NCBI GenBank assembly: GCA_025774935.1
Contig: JALGZK010000004.1
Coordinates: 62,001-126,000, forward strand
Origin: a bacterium
Lineage (GTDB): Bacteria; Joyebacterota; Joyebacteria; Joyebacterales; Joyebacteraceae
Direction of reading: 5' to 3'
DNA: 64,000 nucleotides
In this document: positions 1-9,219 of the stretch, in pieces
Position numbering within the stretch: position 1 is the stretch's first letter
Layout of the letters: every line of letters starts with the position of its first letter
Position numbers and translations under genes: made by a program
The notes under the pieces: model-generated
What the model was told of the DNA's origin: nothing
Seen by the model: only the letters and a program-made list of their open reading frames with translations
Database searches by the model: none

Positions 1-1085
1 TCGACGGGGGCCCGGCCCACGAAGACGTCGGCGTACATGTCGACCTCGTCCTGGTTGACCTCGCCCCACTTCCCGTCGCCGTCGGCGTTCCACGTGCCGT
101 CGAGGTCGGCGTAGTAGAGGTCGCAGCGGATCTCGTCGTTCCCGGCGTCCGTGTTGATCGCGAAGACCGTCCTCGCCGGGACGCGGTTCGTGTCGCCGCC
201 AAGAAGAACCCACGTCGTTCCGTAGTTCTCGTAGTAATCGATGATGCAGTTCCTGACCTTCTCCTGGTTGTCGACGCCGCTGTAGTTGGCGTAGATCCAG
301 TCCGTGGTCACGATCTCGGTTGTGAGTCCCTTCTGTTCCTTCCAGTCCGCGAGTACCTGGAAGCTCGAAACATAGCTCGGGTACGTGATGATGAGGTACT
401 CGGCCTCGGCGGTCCGCGGACCGCGCAGAGCCGCCGTCGGAACGTCTTCGTCGTTCACCACGAGCGACGAAAGGCGCCGATCGAGGGCCCGTTGCGCCGA
501 CTCCGACCGCGAGGACGGAACGCGCGCCCTACCTGGCGCGACCTCGAGCGCGAGCGTGATCTCGATCGTCTCGTTCACGATGAGCTTCCGCGCGGCGGGG
601 ACGTATTGGACCGGATGGACCGCCACCGTCGCGATCGGGCGGCCCGAGATGTTCCCGGTGCCGAGCAGCACGCACGGGGTCGCCGGATAGGGCGTCTCGG
701 ACGAATAGACCGCCGCGTCGGGATCCACCCACCGTGCGAGCTCGGGACGGGAGAGGGGAACCTGCGGCTGCGTGGGCCGGACATCGTACAGGCCGTCGAG
801 CTCGGTCGAGGAGCGGACGAACGCCTCGGCGCCGACCGCGACCGTCCCTTCGGGCAGGACGAACCGAACGTACTCGACGGGAAGCTCGGGGCTGCCTTCC
901 TCGACCGTCGAGGAAGCGCCAGCGAGCCTCACTGTGACGTAGCCGCCGATCTCGTCGGTCTCGACGTCGGCGGCGCTCGTGTGCACGGTGTGCGAGAGTG
1001 GGGGAGTCGCGGCGAAGACGGGCGCTGCCAGAACCAGGAACGCACCGACCGCGCACAAACATGTCCGGAGCCCGAACAGGCGCAT
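1..1085 (-). CDS. Secreted gingipain-type (family C25) cysteine peptidase, 3'-truncated by window edge
   Basis: The reading frame is open from an ATG at 1085 to the window edge, giving 361 codons with no stop, so the C-terminus lies outside. An AAGGAGG ribosome site precedes the ATG by about 7 nt. Residues 1-26 form a signal peptide (hydrophobic core ending in FAATP). Residues about 30-210 look like the gingipain propeptide: VSx/TV-rich strands, then 'LPVEYVRFVLPEG' and 'VNETIEITLALEV'. From about residue 223 the C25 catalytic fold begins with 'AEYLIITYPSY' and continues with 'VRNCIIDYYENYGTTWVLLGGD', typical of the start of this domain. The catalytic His and Cys would be beyond the edge. The protein is probably exported and proteolytic. 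Family assignment is from motif recognition and is fairly secure; activity cannot be judged from a fragment. Confidence 0.8.
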   Translation of the reverse strand, partial: MRLFGLRTCLCAVGAFLVLAAPVFAATPPLSHTVHTSAADVETDEIGGYVTVRLAGASSTVEEGSPELPVEYVRFVLPEGTVAVGAEAFVRSSTELDGLYDVRPTQPQVPLSRPELARWVDPDAAVYSSETPYPATPCVLLGTGNISGRPIATVAVHPVQYVPAARKLIVNETIEITLALEVAPGRARVPSSRSESAQRALDRRLSSLVVNDEDVPTAALRGPRTAEAEYLIITYPSYVSSFQVLADWKEQKGLTTEIVTTDWIYANYSGVDNQEKVRNCIIDYYENYGTTWVLLGGDTNRVPARTVFAINTDAGNDEIRCDLYYADLDGTWNADGDGKWGEVNQDEVDMYADVFVGRAPV

Positions 1086-1393
1086 TTGAATCCTCCTTAC
1101 TCCGGGTTCACTACGGTGTAATTCGCTTTATGGCTACATTTTAACGCAAATGGACGTCTTGGTCAAGAAGCGACTGAGCGGCTGCTCAGGAGAACCGCCG
1201 GAAGCCCCTTGGGGCGGGGCTCCCGGACCGCGCCCGACGGAGCACCAGGAGGCGGAAGCACGAGCCCGACGCCGCAAACGCGGACGCGGCGCGCCACGCA
1301 GTGCCCTCGCTCGAGGTCCGCGCGGGCGCGCCGCGCCCGTGTCCACATCGCTGTCGGTCCGGCAGCCGGGCGGCCTGCCCGGGACCCGAACCG
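1086..1393. other. Intergenic region, no gene seen
   Basis: This 308-nt gap lies between two minus-strand genes. The 60 nt next to the C25 gene are AT-richer than the surroundings and probably hold its promoter, but I cannot fix -35/-10 boxes. A GC hairpin lies at 1366-1382, just past the stop of the upstream gene, and another short one (GGGCGC/GCGCCC) at 1324-1338. Open frames across the region overlap one another on both strands and look like high-GC shadows. Confidence 0.5.
1366..1382 (-). terminator. GC hairpin downstream of the 407-aa secreted protein gene
   Basis: CCGGGC (1366-1371) pairs with GCCCGG (1377-1382) around a 5-nt loop. It lies 11 nt beyond the stop codon of the minus-strand gene ending at 1394. 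There is no T-tract, so intrinsic termination would be weak. Confidence 0.35.
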
Positions 1394-2617
1394 CTATCTA
1401 TAGAAGGACTTGATCCGGCCCCACGACGCCTCGTCGACCGCGCTCTCATCAACGCCTTCGAACCACGTGTCGTCGAGGTTGATGCCGGCTCCTCCCGCCG
1501 AACCGGGTCCGCAGCCGTTCTCGGTGGTGAAGAACGTGAGCTTGTACTGGACCTCGATCTGCCTCGCATCGGGCAAGAGCTCGGTGAGGTCCTCACCGTC
1601 GAAGCCTGACGTGCCCCACCCGTCGCAGCCGCCGAAGTCGCCCCACCAGGAGCCCAGAGAGAGCCAGTCGCCGCCGTTGAAGCGTACCGCGTTGTGCCAG
1701 TAGTCGTTGTCGACCGTGGGCACCTCGGCGTGGATGGCCATCCTGAGGGTGCAAGTGACCGCCCCGGTGATGTTAGCGGGGGGCGTGATCACGGAGTTGT
1801 TGAGATTCGGAGGGATCAGCGACGTGTCGGCGTCGTCCCCGCACCACCAGCTGTGGGGCGGGCTGTAGGACGAGCAGTTGTCGACCACGACGTGCCACCA
1901 GTCGCCCCACTGCACGCTGGGCACCGACGGCACGCAGAGCCCTCCTGACTCCACGTCGTCGAAGAAGTAGTTCTGGGACGTGTAGAAGTCGAAGATCCTG
2001 ATGTCGTCGCAGTGGAACGCCCCGCCGTCCGAAAGGTACAGGCCGTCCTCGTCAGACCATCCGCCGTCCGAGATGAACCGGAACCGTGCCACGACGGGGT
2101 TGTTGTACGCGCCGAGCGGGAAGCCGTAGACGCCGATGTCGAACCAGCCGCCGCTCGAGCCGTCGTACCCCGTGTTGAGGTCGATCCACACCCTGCCGCT
2201 CTCGGCCTGCACGTACGTGAAGTCGTAATTGAACTCCGAGTCGTACCGGGCCTTGAACGTCAGGATCGGGTAGGTCGAGCCAGAGACGTCCGTGGGCGGA
2301 ATGTCCAGCCGGTCGTCCCACGAGTTGCCGTACCCGCCGTTCGCGTCGTAGGCCATCGTCCCGCACCACCAGGAGTTGGTGTCGTAGGCGTAGTACGTGT
2401 CAACATGGAAGTGCGGAGTGCCGGTGCCCGTGTTGTCGACGGTCGTCCACCCGCTCGTGTCGCCCTCGATGTCGTCATACCAGTACAGCGTGTTCGGGGG
2501 TCTGCTCAGATCGTGGTCGTACCTGGGCGTGGCCAGCTGGCGCTTGGCTCCCGCCGCAGTCCCGACGAGGAGCGGAAGGAGGAGGAGCAGGGCTGCGAGA
2601 TACATTAGCCTTCGCAT
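1394..2617 (-). CDS. Secreted protein with two jelly-roll (MAM/immune-inhibitor-A-like) repeats
   Basis: 407 residues from the ATG at 2617. This start gives a clean signal peptide (MRRLMYLAALLLLLPLL...AGA) and has an AGGAGG site 7 nt upstream; the longer open frame upstream is arginine-rich and not credible. The mature part holds two units of about 170 residues. Each begins 'F/Y-x-D-D-x-E' and contains an 'SWWCG' motif, near residues 86 and 265, with a Trp- and Asp-rich beta pattern. This resembles the accessory beta-sandwich domains attached to M6/immune inhibitor A peptidases, but no peptidase motif is present. There is no FlgD/type IX C-terminal domain. Probably an exported binding protein of unknown ligand. 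The neighbouring C25 gene is on the same strand downstream. Confidence 0.65.
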   Translation of the reverse strand: MRRLMYLAALLLLLPLLVGTAAGAKRQLATPRYDHDLSRPPNTLYWYDDIEGDTSGWTTVDNTGTGTPHFHVDTYYAYDTNSWWCGTMAYDANGGYGNSWDDRLDIPPTDVSGSTYPILTFKARYDSEFNYDFTYVQAESGRVWIDLNTGYDGSSGGWFDIGVYGFPLGAYNNPVVARFRFISDGGWSDEDGLYLSDGGAFHCDDIRIFDFYTSQNYFFDDVESGGLCVPSVPSVQWGDWWHVVVDNCSSYSPPHSWWCGDDADTSLIPPNLNNSVITPPANITGAVTCTLRMAIHAEVPTVDNDYWHNAVRFNGGDWLSLGSWWGDFGGCDGWGTSGFDGEDLTELLPDARQIEVQYKLTFFTTENGCGPGSAGGAGINLDDTWFEGVDESAVDEASWGRIKSFYR

Positions 2618-2761
2618 GCGTTCGCCTCCTGACTGACTCGTCGGTGGCCGCCGCCCCGGGCCCCTCCCGGCGCATCCGACCGTCCGACCTCTCGGCGGCC
2701 TCATTCTTGGAGAGACGCGGCGCACTGTCAACCAAAAAAAGCACGTTTGAACGCTCTCTCC

Positions 2762-2790
2762 TTGACAGGCGTCCCCGGGCGTCGGATGCT
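2762..2790 (+). promoter_or_regulatory. Sigma70-type promoter for glgC
   Basis: A perfect TTGACA lies at 2762-2767. A weaker -10 (GATGCT, 2785-2790) follows at 17 nt spacing. The start codon of glgC is at 2854. Confidence 0.45.
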
Positions 2791-2853
2791 AGGAAGCGTG
2801 CCGCCGGCGGCATCCGGCAGCTCGACGGGACCAGTGCGTCCCGAGGAGAGAGA

Positions 2854-4098
2854 ATGCGCAGAGACGTCGTGACGATGATCCTCGCCGGCGGGAAGGGCGA
2901 GCGGCTTTGGCCCCTCACTCGCGACCGCGCGAAGCCGGCGGTGCCTTTCGGCGGTATCTACCGCATCATCGACTTCAGTCTCTCGAACGCCCTCAATTCC
3001 GACCTCCGCCAGATCTTCGTGCTCACTCAGTACAAGTCGAGGTCGCTGGCGAGCCACCTCCGGCGCGGCTGGGGGTTCCTCAGCTACAGCCTCGGCGAGT
3101 TCATAGAGACCGTGCCCGCGCAGCAGAGGCTCGGGGAGGACTGGTACAGGGGGACGGCGGACGCCATCTGGCAGAACGTCCACCTGCTCGACCAGCACGA
3201 GCCCGAGCACGTCCTCGTCCTCTCGGGCGACCACGTCTACCGGATGAACTACCGGCCGCTCCTCGAGAGCCACCGCGCGTCGGGAGCCGACGTCACCCTC
3301 TGCGTGCAGGAACGGGACGTCGCGGAAGCGTCGGGACTCGGCGTCGTCCAGGTCGACGAGGACTACCGGGTGCGGGACTTCCAGGAGAAGCCGGCCGCTC
3401 CAGCGACTGTCCCGGAGAGGCCCGACCGGGTGCTCGGATCCATGGGGATCTACATCTTCCGGACGGACGCCATGGTCCAGTGGCTCCGGCAGGTGACGGC
3501 CGAAGGCAACTTCGACTTCGGGCGGCACGTCCTTCCCGCGATGACCTTCGGCGGGGCGGACGTCAGGACCTTCGTCTTCGGCAACGACGGCAGCGGCTAC
3601 TGGCGGGACGTCGGGACCATCGACGCATACTGGCAAGCGAACATGGATCTCGTCGACATCACGCCCCAGCTCAACCTCTACGACGACGCGTGGCCGGTGC
3701 GGACGTACCAGGGAAGGTACCCCCCCGCGAAGTTCCTCTACGCCGACGCGACGGCCGGCGGGAGGATGGGCATCGCGGTCGACTCCATCGTGTCGGCCGG
3801 GTGCGTCATCTCGGGAGGCCGAATCCAGCGGTGCGTCCTTTCGCCCAGGGTTCGCACGAACAGCTTCAGCTACGCATTCGAATCGATTCTGATGGAAGAC
3901 GTCGACGTCGGACGATACGCCAAGCTCCGCAGGGTCATAGTGGACAAGGGCGTGAGAATCCCCCCCAGGACTCAGATCGGATACGATCCCGAGGACGACG
4001 CGAGGCGCTTCACGATCACCGACAGAGGCATCGTCGTGGTCCCCAAGGAGTACCGCTTCGAAGAGATCGAGGAGCACTCCGTACCGCGACTCCGTTGA
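2854..4098 (+). CDS. glgC: Glucose-1-phosphate adenylyltransferase (ADP-glucose pyrophosphorylase)
   Basis: 414 residues, the normal GlgC length. It makes ADP-glucose from glucose-1-phosphate and ATP, the committed step of bacterial glycogen synthesis. The N-terminal nucleotidyltransferase signature 'MILAGGKGERLWPLT' is at about residues 8-22. It is followed by the 'RAKPAVPFGG' segment, 'GTADAIWQN' and 'LVLSGDHVYRMNY'. The C-terminal third has the left-handed beta-helix pattern ('DSIVSAGCVISGG...') that carries allosteric contacts in the family. Start: the ATG at 2854 follows GAGGAGAGA; upstream in-frame sequence is low-complexity and lies across the promoter. No other glycogen gene is adjacent, so glgC appears to be a single-gene unit here. 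Confidence 0.95.
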   Translation: MRRDVVTMILAGGKGERLWPLTRDRAKPAVPFGGIYRIIDFSLSNALNSDLRQIFVLTQYKSRSLASHLRRGWGFLSYSLGEFIETVPAQQRLGEDWYRGTADAIWQNVHLLDQHEPEHVLVLSGDHVYRMNYRPLLESHRASGADVTLCVQERDVAEASGLGVVQVDEDYRVRDFQEKPAAPATVPERPDRVLGSMGIYIFRTDAMVQWLRQVTAEGNFDFGRHVLPAMTFGGADVRTFVFGNDGSGYWRDVGTIDAYWQANMDLVDITPQLNLYDDAWPVRTYQGRYPPAKFLYADATAGGRMGIAVDSIVSAGCVISGGRIQRCVLSPRVRTNSFSYAFESILMEDVDVGRYAKLRRVIVDKGVRIPPRTQIGYDPEDDARRFTITDRGIVVVPKEYRFEEIEEHSVPRLR

Positions 4099-4201
4099 GC
4101 GCGAGACGTCCCCATGGCGATCGTGAACCGAGGCTCGGGCGCCCCGCGAGCCGCCCACACGGCGGGTTGCGCCTTCACGCCGACCGAGGATCGACTCTCA
4201 G

Positions 4202-4942
4202 ATGGACGTGCAGCCTCCGTACATCACGAAGTACCGCAGGAGGCGAGAGCAGGTCTACCGGACGCGCATCGGGTACGCGATCGCGGCCGCGGTCCTGTTC
4301 CACCTGTCGCTCTTCGCCTGGCTCGCTCCGTTCAGCGAGCGGCTCCCGCTCGTAAGGCACATCGGATACCAGGGGGTGCTCCGCATCCTCCCCGAGATCT
4401 CCGTTCGGCGCAGAACGGCCGAGGTAGAGACCGACCTCGAGACCTCGCGCGGGCTCGGCTCGGAGGGCATCTTCCAGGTCGTCTCGATCGAGATGGTCGA
4501 CTGGGCCGTTCCCGCGGGAACGCCGGCGGAGGAGATCACCGGCGAGGTCGAGCAGGAGTCCGGAGACGACCTCCGCAACCTCCTCGAGGAGTCACTCCCG
4601 CAGCCGACGAGCTCCGACGTCGTCGTGCTGAGGGTCGTGAAGCCGACCTACCCGGCGGCGTCGATCATCGACGGAGTCGAGGGCGTCGTCGTCTTCCGGC
4701 TGCACCTCTCGGAGACGGGGGACGTTGTCCGCGCGTGGCTTCTGAGCTCGGAGGTCGACGAAGCCTGCGAGGAGTCGGCGCATCACGCGGTCCTGCAGTG
4801 GAAGTTCCGGCCGTTCCTGGTCAACGGCGAGCCGACGTCCATTCTCGTAGACCAGAGGGTCCGGTTCCGCCTGCACGACCCCCCCGAGGTCGCCCCGGGA
4901 CGCCTGAGAATAGGAGGCGACCGGAACGGCGGCCCGCGATGA
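4202..4942 (+). CDS. TonB-family energy transducer protein
   Basis: 246 residues. One membrane segment near residues 22-42 follows a basic cytoplasmic N-terminus (RRRREQ...), the topology of TonB. The last 90 residues hold a TonB C-terminal domain: 'KPTYPAASIIDGVEGVVVF', then 'ETGDVV' and 'ALQWKFRPFLVNGEP'-type residues, matching the Y-P-x-x-A...G-x-V and W-x-F-x-P pattern of the family. Unlike E. coli TonB there is no proline-rich spacer; the linker is acidic (about residues 100-140). It would couple inner-membrane energy to outer-membrane transporters or act in a related envelope role. No ExbB/ExbD genes are adjacent. Confidence 0.8.
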   Translation: MDVQPPYITKYRRRREQVYRTRIGYAIAAAVLFHLSLFAWLAPFSERLPLVRHIGYQGVLRILPEISVRRRTAEVETDLETSRGLGSEGIFQVVSIEMVDWAVPAGTPAEEITGEVEQESGDDLRNLLEESLPQPTSSDVVVLRVVKPTYPAASIIDGVEGVVVFRLHLSETGDVVRAWLLSSEVDEACEESAHHAVLQWKFRPFLVNGEPTSILVDQRVRFRLHDPPEVAPGRLRIGGDRNGGPR

Positions 4943-4973
4943 CGGGCGCCGGGCCGCGAGCGGCTCCGATTCC

Positions 4974-5002
4974 TTGACTGCCGGGCGCGAATCGTGGAGA
5001 CT
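4974..5002 (+). promoter_or_regulatory. Possible promoter for the S55 peptidase gene
   Basis: TTGACT (4974-4979) and GAGACT (4997-5002) are separated by 17 nt, and the gene's ATG is at 5052. The -10 is a weak match. Confidence 0.35.
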
Positions 5003-5051
5003 CGCGGCGGGCCCGTCGGGGCGTGTTCTCTTCCGAACCGAAAGGACGGTC

Positions 5052-6914
5052 ATGCAGCGTCTTCCGAGTTCTCTCCCGATCGCCTTGGTCGTCGCGGTCA
5101 TGGCGTTCGCGCCGGCGCTCGCGGCGACGGTCTCCGGAGCGGGGTTCGACACCGAGCGATTCGTTCCCGTCGAGGAGCTCAAGCCCGGTGACCGATGTGT
5201 CGGTAGGACCGTCTTCTCCGGGACTGCGATCGAGGAGTTCGAGGTTGAGATCCTGGGAATCGTGCGGGGCTCCGCCCCCGGCAGCGACCTCATCATCGCG
5301 CGCGCGTTCGGGGAGACGCTCGAGAGGACTGGAATCCTCCAGGGGATGAGCGGGAGTCCGGTCTACCTCGACGGGCGGCTGGTCGGCGCGATGTCGTCTA
5401 CGTGGGCGTACACGAAGGAGCCGATCGGCGGGATCACGCCGATCGCGGAGATGCTGCCCGCGCTCGACGCCATGGACGACGAGACGGGAGAGCTCCGGCG
5501 CGGCTCGGGAGGTTTCGGACGACTCCTCTTCCCTGAGGGGGAGTTCGCGTCGTCGAGGATCGGGTGGCTAACGGCCGCTTCGGGTGCGCGCCAGTCTCCC
5601 GAGGGTCTCGCGGCGGGCTCCTCTCTCGGCTCGTACGAGGGCAGGGCGTTGACCCCCATCGACGTCCCGCTCGTGGTCTCCGGCGGCGGCGACAGGTTCC
5701 TCGCGCAGGTGGAGGAGATCCTGGGCGGAGCGGGCGTCACGGTGGTGCGCGGCTCGGGCGCCGGACAGATCGACGCGGTCTCGGAGCTCGAGCCCGGATC
5801 GGCGGTCGGCGTGCAGTTCGTGTCCGGCGACGTCTCCTGGACGGCGATCGGCACGGTCACACATCGCGAGGGGAACGACATCGTCGCCTTCGGGCATCCG
5901 CTCTTCAACGCGGGCAGGGTCGAGACCCCGATGGTCGGCGCGTTCGTGCACACGCTGCTGCCGCTGCAGACCGTCTCCCAGAAGTTCGCGTCCGGTGGTG
6001 CGACGGTCGGCACGTTCAGGCAGGACAGGCGCCGGATGGTCGCGGGACGGATCGGACCGGTTCCCGACATGATGCCGCTCAGGGTCCGTATCGACGAGGA
6101 GGGTTACGGGTCCTCCGTCTTCGAGTTTGAGGTGATGCGGATGCCTCCGTACTCGTCCCTCTTCGCGGGCCTCGCCGCGTCCGGGGCGGTGTCGCAAGCC
6201 GTGTTCTCGGCGGGAAGGAGCTCGGCCGAACTCAGGCTCCGCATCCAGACCGGCGACAACGTCGTAGAGTACGCGACGACGTTCTTCACCGCAGACCTCC
6301 CGCTCCGCGCGGGCGGCGAGCTCTCGGCCCTGATGGATTTCGTCTTCGAGAACTCGTTCGAGACGCGCGAGATTTCCTCGGCGGAGCTCACCGTCGACGT
6401 CTTCGGAGAACGACGACAGACGTTCATCGAGCGCGTCGAGATCGACCGGCCGATCTACCACCCCGGCGACGAAGTCGTGGTCAGCGTCACGCTCCGCGAC
6501 TGGGAAGGCGCGAGGACGACCAGAACGGTCACCCTCGCGATTCCGTCGTCTGTCGGGGAGGATCCTCTCCTCCTCAGGGTGGGCGGGGCCGACTCGTATC
6601 ACGAGTGGGAGGCCGAGAGGCTCGGAGCCGGACTCCGTCCCAGGAACTTCGAGCAGCACCTGGCTCTTATCCAACGATCGAAGCCCGGCAACGCCGTAGT
6701 GGCTCAGCTCGTGTCCGGTCGGCCAGGGCTCTCTCTTCACGGGGGCGAGCTCCGCGACGTGCCGGGCAAGGCGGCTCTCGTCCTCGGGTCGTCCGCGACC
6801 AGCGGCGCCGTCGATCTGGTGGAGTACTCGCTGGTCGACCAGACCGAGTTCACGACCGACCGCGAGGCACAGGGGTATCACGAGCTCGTGCTCGTCGTGA
6901 GAGAAGACGACTGA
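5052..6914 (+). CDS. Secreted SpoIVB-like (peptidase family S55) protein
   Basis: 620 residues from the ATG at 5052, chosen because it directly precedes a signal peptide (MQRLPSSLPIALVVAVMAFAPALA) and follows AAAGGACGG. Residues about 30-300 match the SpoIVB/S55 serine peptidase domain: 'GMSGSPVYLDGRLVGAM' around residues 98-114 contains the candidate nucleophile Ser, and 'AFGHPLFNAG' lies near residue 280. In Bacillus the family cleaves signalling partners in sporulation; here there is no sporulation context, as in the many S55 proteins found in non-sporulating bacteria. The rest (about 330-620) looks like beta-sandwich domains, including 'IDRPIYHPGDEVVVSVTL'. The next gene starts 41 nt downstream on the same strand and may be co-transcribed. 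Confidence 0.78.
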   Translation: MQRLPSSLPIALVVAVMAFAPALAATVSGAGFDTERFVPVEELKPGDRCVGRTVFSGTAIEEFEVEILGIVRGSAPGSDLIIARAFGETLERTGILQGMSGSPVYLDGRLVGAMSSTWAYTKEPIGGITPIAEMLPALDAMDDETGELRRGSGGFGRLLFPEGEFASSRIGWLTAASGARQSPEGLAAGSSLGSYEGRALTPIDVPLVVSGGGDRFLAQVEEILGGAGVTVVRGSGAGQIDAVSELEPGSAVGVQFVSGDVSWTAIGTVTHREGNDIVAFGHPLFNAGRVETPMVGAFVHTLLPLQTVSQKFASGGATVGTFRQDRRRMVAGRIGPVPDMMPLRVRIDEEGYGSSVFEFEVMRMPPYSSLFAGLAASGAVSQAVFSAGRSSAELRLRIQTGDNVVEYATTFFTADLPLRAGGELSALMDFVFENSFETREISSAELTVDVFGERRQTFIERVEIDRPIYHPGDEVVVSVTLRDWEGARTTRTVTLAIPSSVGEDPLLLRVGGADSYHEWEAERLGAGLRPRNFEQHLALIQRSKPGNAVVAQLVSGRPGLSLHGGELRDVPGKAALVLGSSATSGAVDLVEYSLVDQTEFTTDREAQGYHELVLVVREDD

Positions 6915-6955
6915 CGCGCTCGTCGCGTCACGCAGGTGTCTCCCAAGGGGGTACG

Positions 6956-9043
6956 ATGTCAGAGCGAAGAGTCCCGATGATCCTCCTCGTCGCGGTGATG
7001 GCCGCGGCGCTCCTTCCGGGGCCGGTCGAGGCGTCGTCGGCCTCCTTCTGGCGCACGGACACGTTCGGCGCGTTCCTGGAGGGCAACGCGGACGGTGTGT
7101 CGATCCGTCAGGACGGCACTCTCGTGCTCTCGCCCGACCTCCGGGGCGAGGCGGTGCCCGACGCCAGGTACGCCTGGACCGCGGTCACCGGGAGCGGCGG
7201 CAGGCGCTACGTGGCTGCGGGGCAGCCGGGGAAGCTCTACCGACTCGAAGGCGGCGAGTTCACGCTTCTGTTCGAGGACGATCTGGCCGATTTCCCGGCG
7301 ATCGCCGTCGGTCCCGAAGGCGACGTCTTCGTGGGGACTGCCCCCGGTGGAGTCGTTCACCGGGTGACGGGCGTCGGCTCTCACGAGCCGTTCTTCGACA
7401 CCGGTGAGGAGTACATCTGGTCGATGGTCTATTCTCCCGAGCACGGGCTCGTGGTCGGGACCGGCGACACCGCGATGGTCTTCGTGGTCGACGGCGACGG
7501 CGTGGGGGAGATGGTGTGCGAGCTGGACGAGTCGAGCGTCATCTCCCTCGCCGCCATCGGCGGCCGCGTCTACGCAGGGACGGCCGGCGAAGGACTGGTC
7601 CTCGACGTGACGCCGGGCGACGACCTGCGCGTGATCCACGACACGCGGTTCGACGAAGTGGTGGGCATCGCGCCGGGGCCGGACGGTCTCGTCTTCTTCG
7701 CCGGGACCACGGTCGTCTTCGAGTCGACGTTCGAGGAGAACGGCGAGCTCGGGACGGGACTCGGGGAGGGCGCCGTCTACGTGACCACGCCTTCCGGAGG
7801 AGCCCGCGAGGTCTGGACGAGCACCGAGGTGCCGATCACCGCACTTGGCGCCGGTCCGGGGGGAACCGCGTGGGCGGGCACGGGATCGAACGGGCTCGTG
7901 TTCTCCGTCGACCACGTCGGAGAGGTCGACCTGATCGCGGACCTGCCAGACGAGGAGATCCTCTCGGCGGGGCTCAGCGGGGGTCGTGCGGCCGTGACGA
8001 CCGGAGCGCCTGCCACGGTCTACGTCGTGGGGACCGAACCGGCCGACCGCGGCGCCTACGAGTCCGATGTCATGGACGCAGACGCCGTCGCCCGATGGGG
8101 CGAGGTCCGGTGGTCGGCGGAGTCCGGCGGCGGATCGCTCGAGATCTCGACGAGGTCGGGCGCCACGGCGATCCCCGGGGAGCTGTGGTCGGCCTGGGCG
8201 AAGGTCGACGGGGAGTCTGAGGGGACGGTCCTGTCTCCACCGGCCAGGTTCCTCCAGTGGAAGGCCGAGCTCACGCGAGGGCGCGGCGACGGCCCGGTGC
8301 TCAGATCCGTCGAGGTCTCGTTCCTCCGCGAGAACCTTCCTCCGGCCATCGCCCACGTCGCGGTTTATGAGCCCTGGGAAGCCCCGTTCGCGGGCGGCGG
8401 TGGCGGCGGTCCGCTCACCCAGACGCTCCCCAGCGGGGTGGAGGTGACGTACTCGCTCGAGCCGTCCGGTGGTCCGCCGAGCATCAACCTCCCCGCGCTC
8501 GTCCGCGGCGTCCGCGCGGCCGAGTGGCACGCGGTGGACCCGAACGGAGACGAGCTCACGTTCTCGCTCTGGATCAGGAGCGAGGAAGAGGAGCGGTGGA
8601 AGCTGATGGAGGACGAGCTGTCCCGCACTGCTCATTCTTGGGACACGGCCTCGATGCCCGATGGCTCCTACCGCATGCGTGTCGTCGCGACCGACAGGCC
8701 GGGTAACAGCGAGGCGACCGCGGCGACGGACGAGAGGGTGAGCGCCCCGTTCCTCGTGGACAACACGGCGGCCCGGATCACCAGCCTGTCGGTGTCCCGT
8801 GAGGGGGATGGCCTCGCTGTCGACGGAGCCGTCGAGGATGCGCTGAGTCCCATCGCACAGGTGGAAGTCTCCGTCGACTACGGGGAGTGGGAACCCGCCT
8901 TCCCCGACGACGGAATCTTCGACTCCAGGATCGAGGCATTCTCTCTGGTCATCGAGGAGGCGGGAGAGGGCGAGACGGCCGTGGCGGTCAGGGCGGTCGA
9001 CCGGGCCGGGAACATCGCGGTGTCGAGGACGGTCCTCAGGTAG
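6956..9043 (+). CDS. Secreted beta-propeller protein with C-terminal beta-sandwich domains
   Basis: 695 residues. The ATG at 6956 follows AAGGGGGT and opens a signal peptide ending near 'VEASSA'. Residues about 40-370 contain repeated strands of the form 'G-x-V-Y-A-G-T-x-x-x-G-x-V' (for example 'VFVGTAPGGVVHRV', 'VYAGTAGEGLVLDV', 'AWAGTGSNGLVFSV'), consistent with a 6- or 7-bladed propeller. Later segments look like Ig-type or fibronectin-type folds ('DPNGDELTFSLWIRSEEEERW', 'VDGAVEDALSPIAQVEVSVD'). No enzyme motif and no FlgD-type tail. It follows the S55 peptidase by 41 nt, so an envelope or secreted role in the same unit is plausible, but substrate and partner are unknown. Confidence 0.65.
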   Translation: MSERRVPMILLVAVMAAALLPGPVEASSASFWRTDTFGAFLEGNADGVSIRQDGTLVLSPDLRGEAVPDARYAWTAVTGSGGRRYVAAGQPGKLYRLEGGEFTLLFEDDLADFPAIAVGPEGDVFVGTAPGGVVHRVTGVGSHEPFFDTGEEYIWSMVYSPEHGLVVGTGDTAMVFVVDGDGVGEMVCELDESSVISLAAIGGRVYAGTAGEGLVLDVTPGDDLRVIHDTRFDEVVGIAPGPDGLVFFAGTTVVFESTFEENGELGTGLGEGAVYVTTPSGGAREVWTSTEVPITALGAGPGGTAWAGTGSNGLVFSVDHVGEVDLIADLPDEEILSAGLSGGRAAVTTGAPATVYVVGTEPADRGAYESDVMDADAVARWGEVRWSAESGGGSLEISTRSGATAIPGELWSAWAKVDGESEGTVLSPPARFLQWKAELTRGRGDGPVLRSVEVSFLRENLPPAIAHVAVYEPWEAPFAGGGGGGPLTQTLPSGVEVTYSLEPSGGPPSINLPALVRGVRAAEWHAVDPNGDELTFSLWIRSEEEERWKLMEDELSRTAHSWDTASMPDGSYRMRVVATDRPGNSEATAATDERVSAPFLVDNTAARITSLSVSREGDGLAVDGAVEDALSPIAQVEVSVDYGEWEPAFPDDGIFDSRIEAFSLVIEEAGEGETAVAVRAVDRAGNIAVSRTVLR

Positions 9044-9219
9044 GGGCGCCTGCGTGGTTTCGCCGGCGGTCCAATAAGACTATATATAGAGGGAAGCACG
9101 GTATTTGTGACTGTTGGTCAGTTCGCTGCTTCGGACCGGTGCTAGGCGAAACCCCCGGCCGGTCACGGGGGTCACAGGAAGTGCGCGGGAGCGATGCATC
9201 CTGAGCCCGCGCAGGGAGC

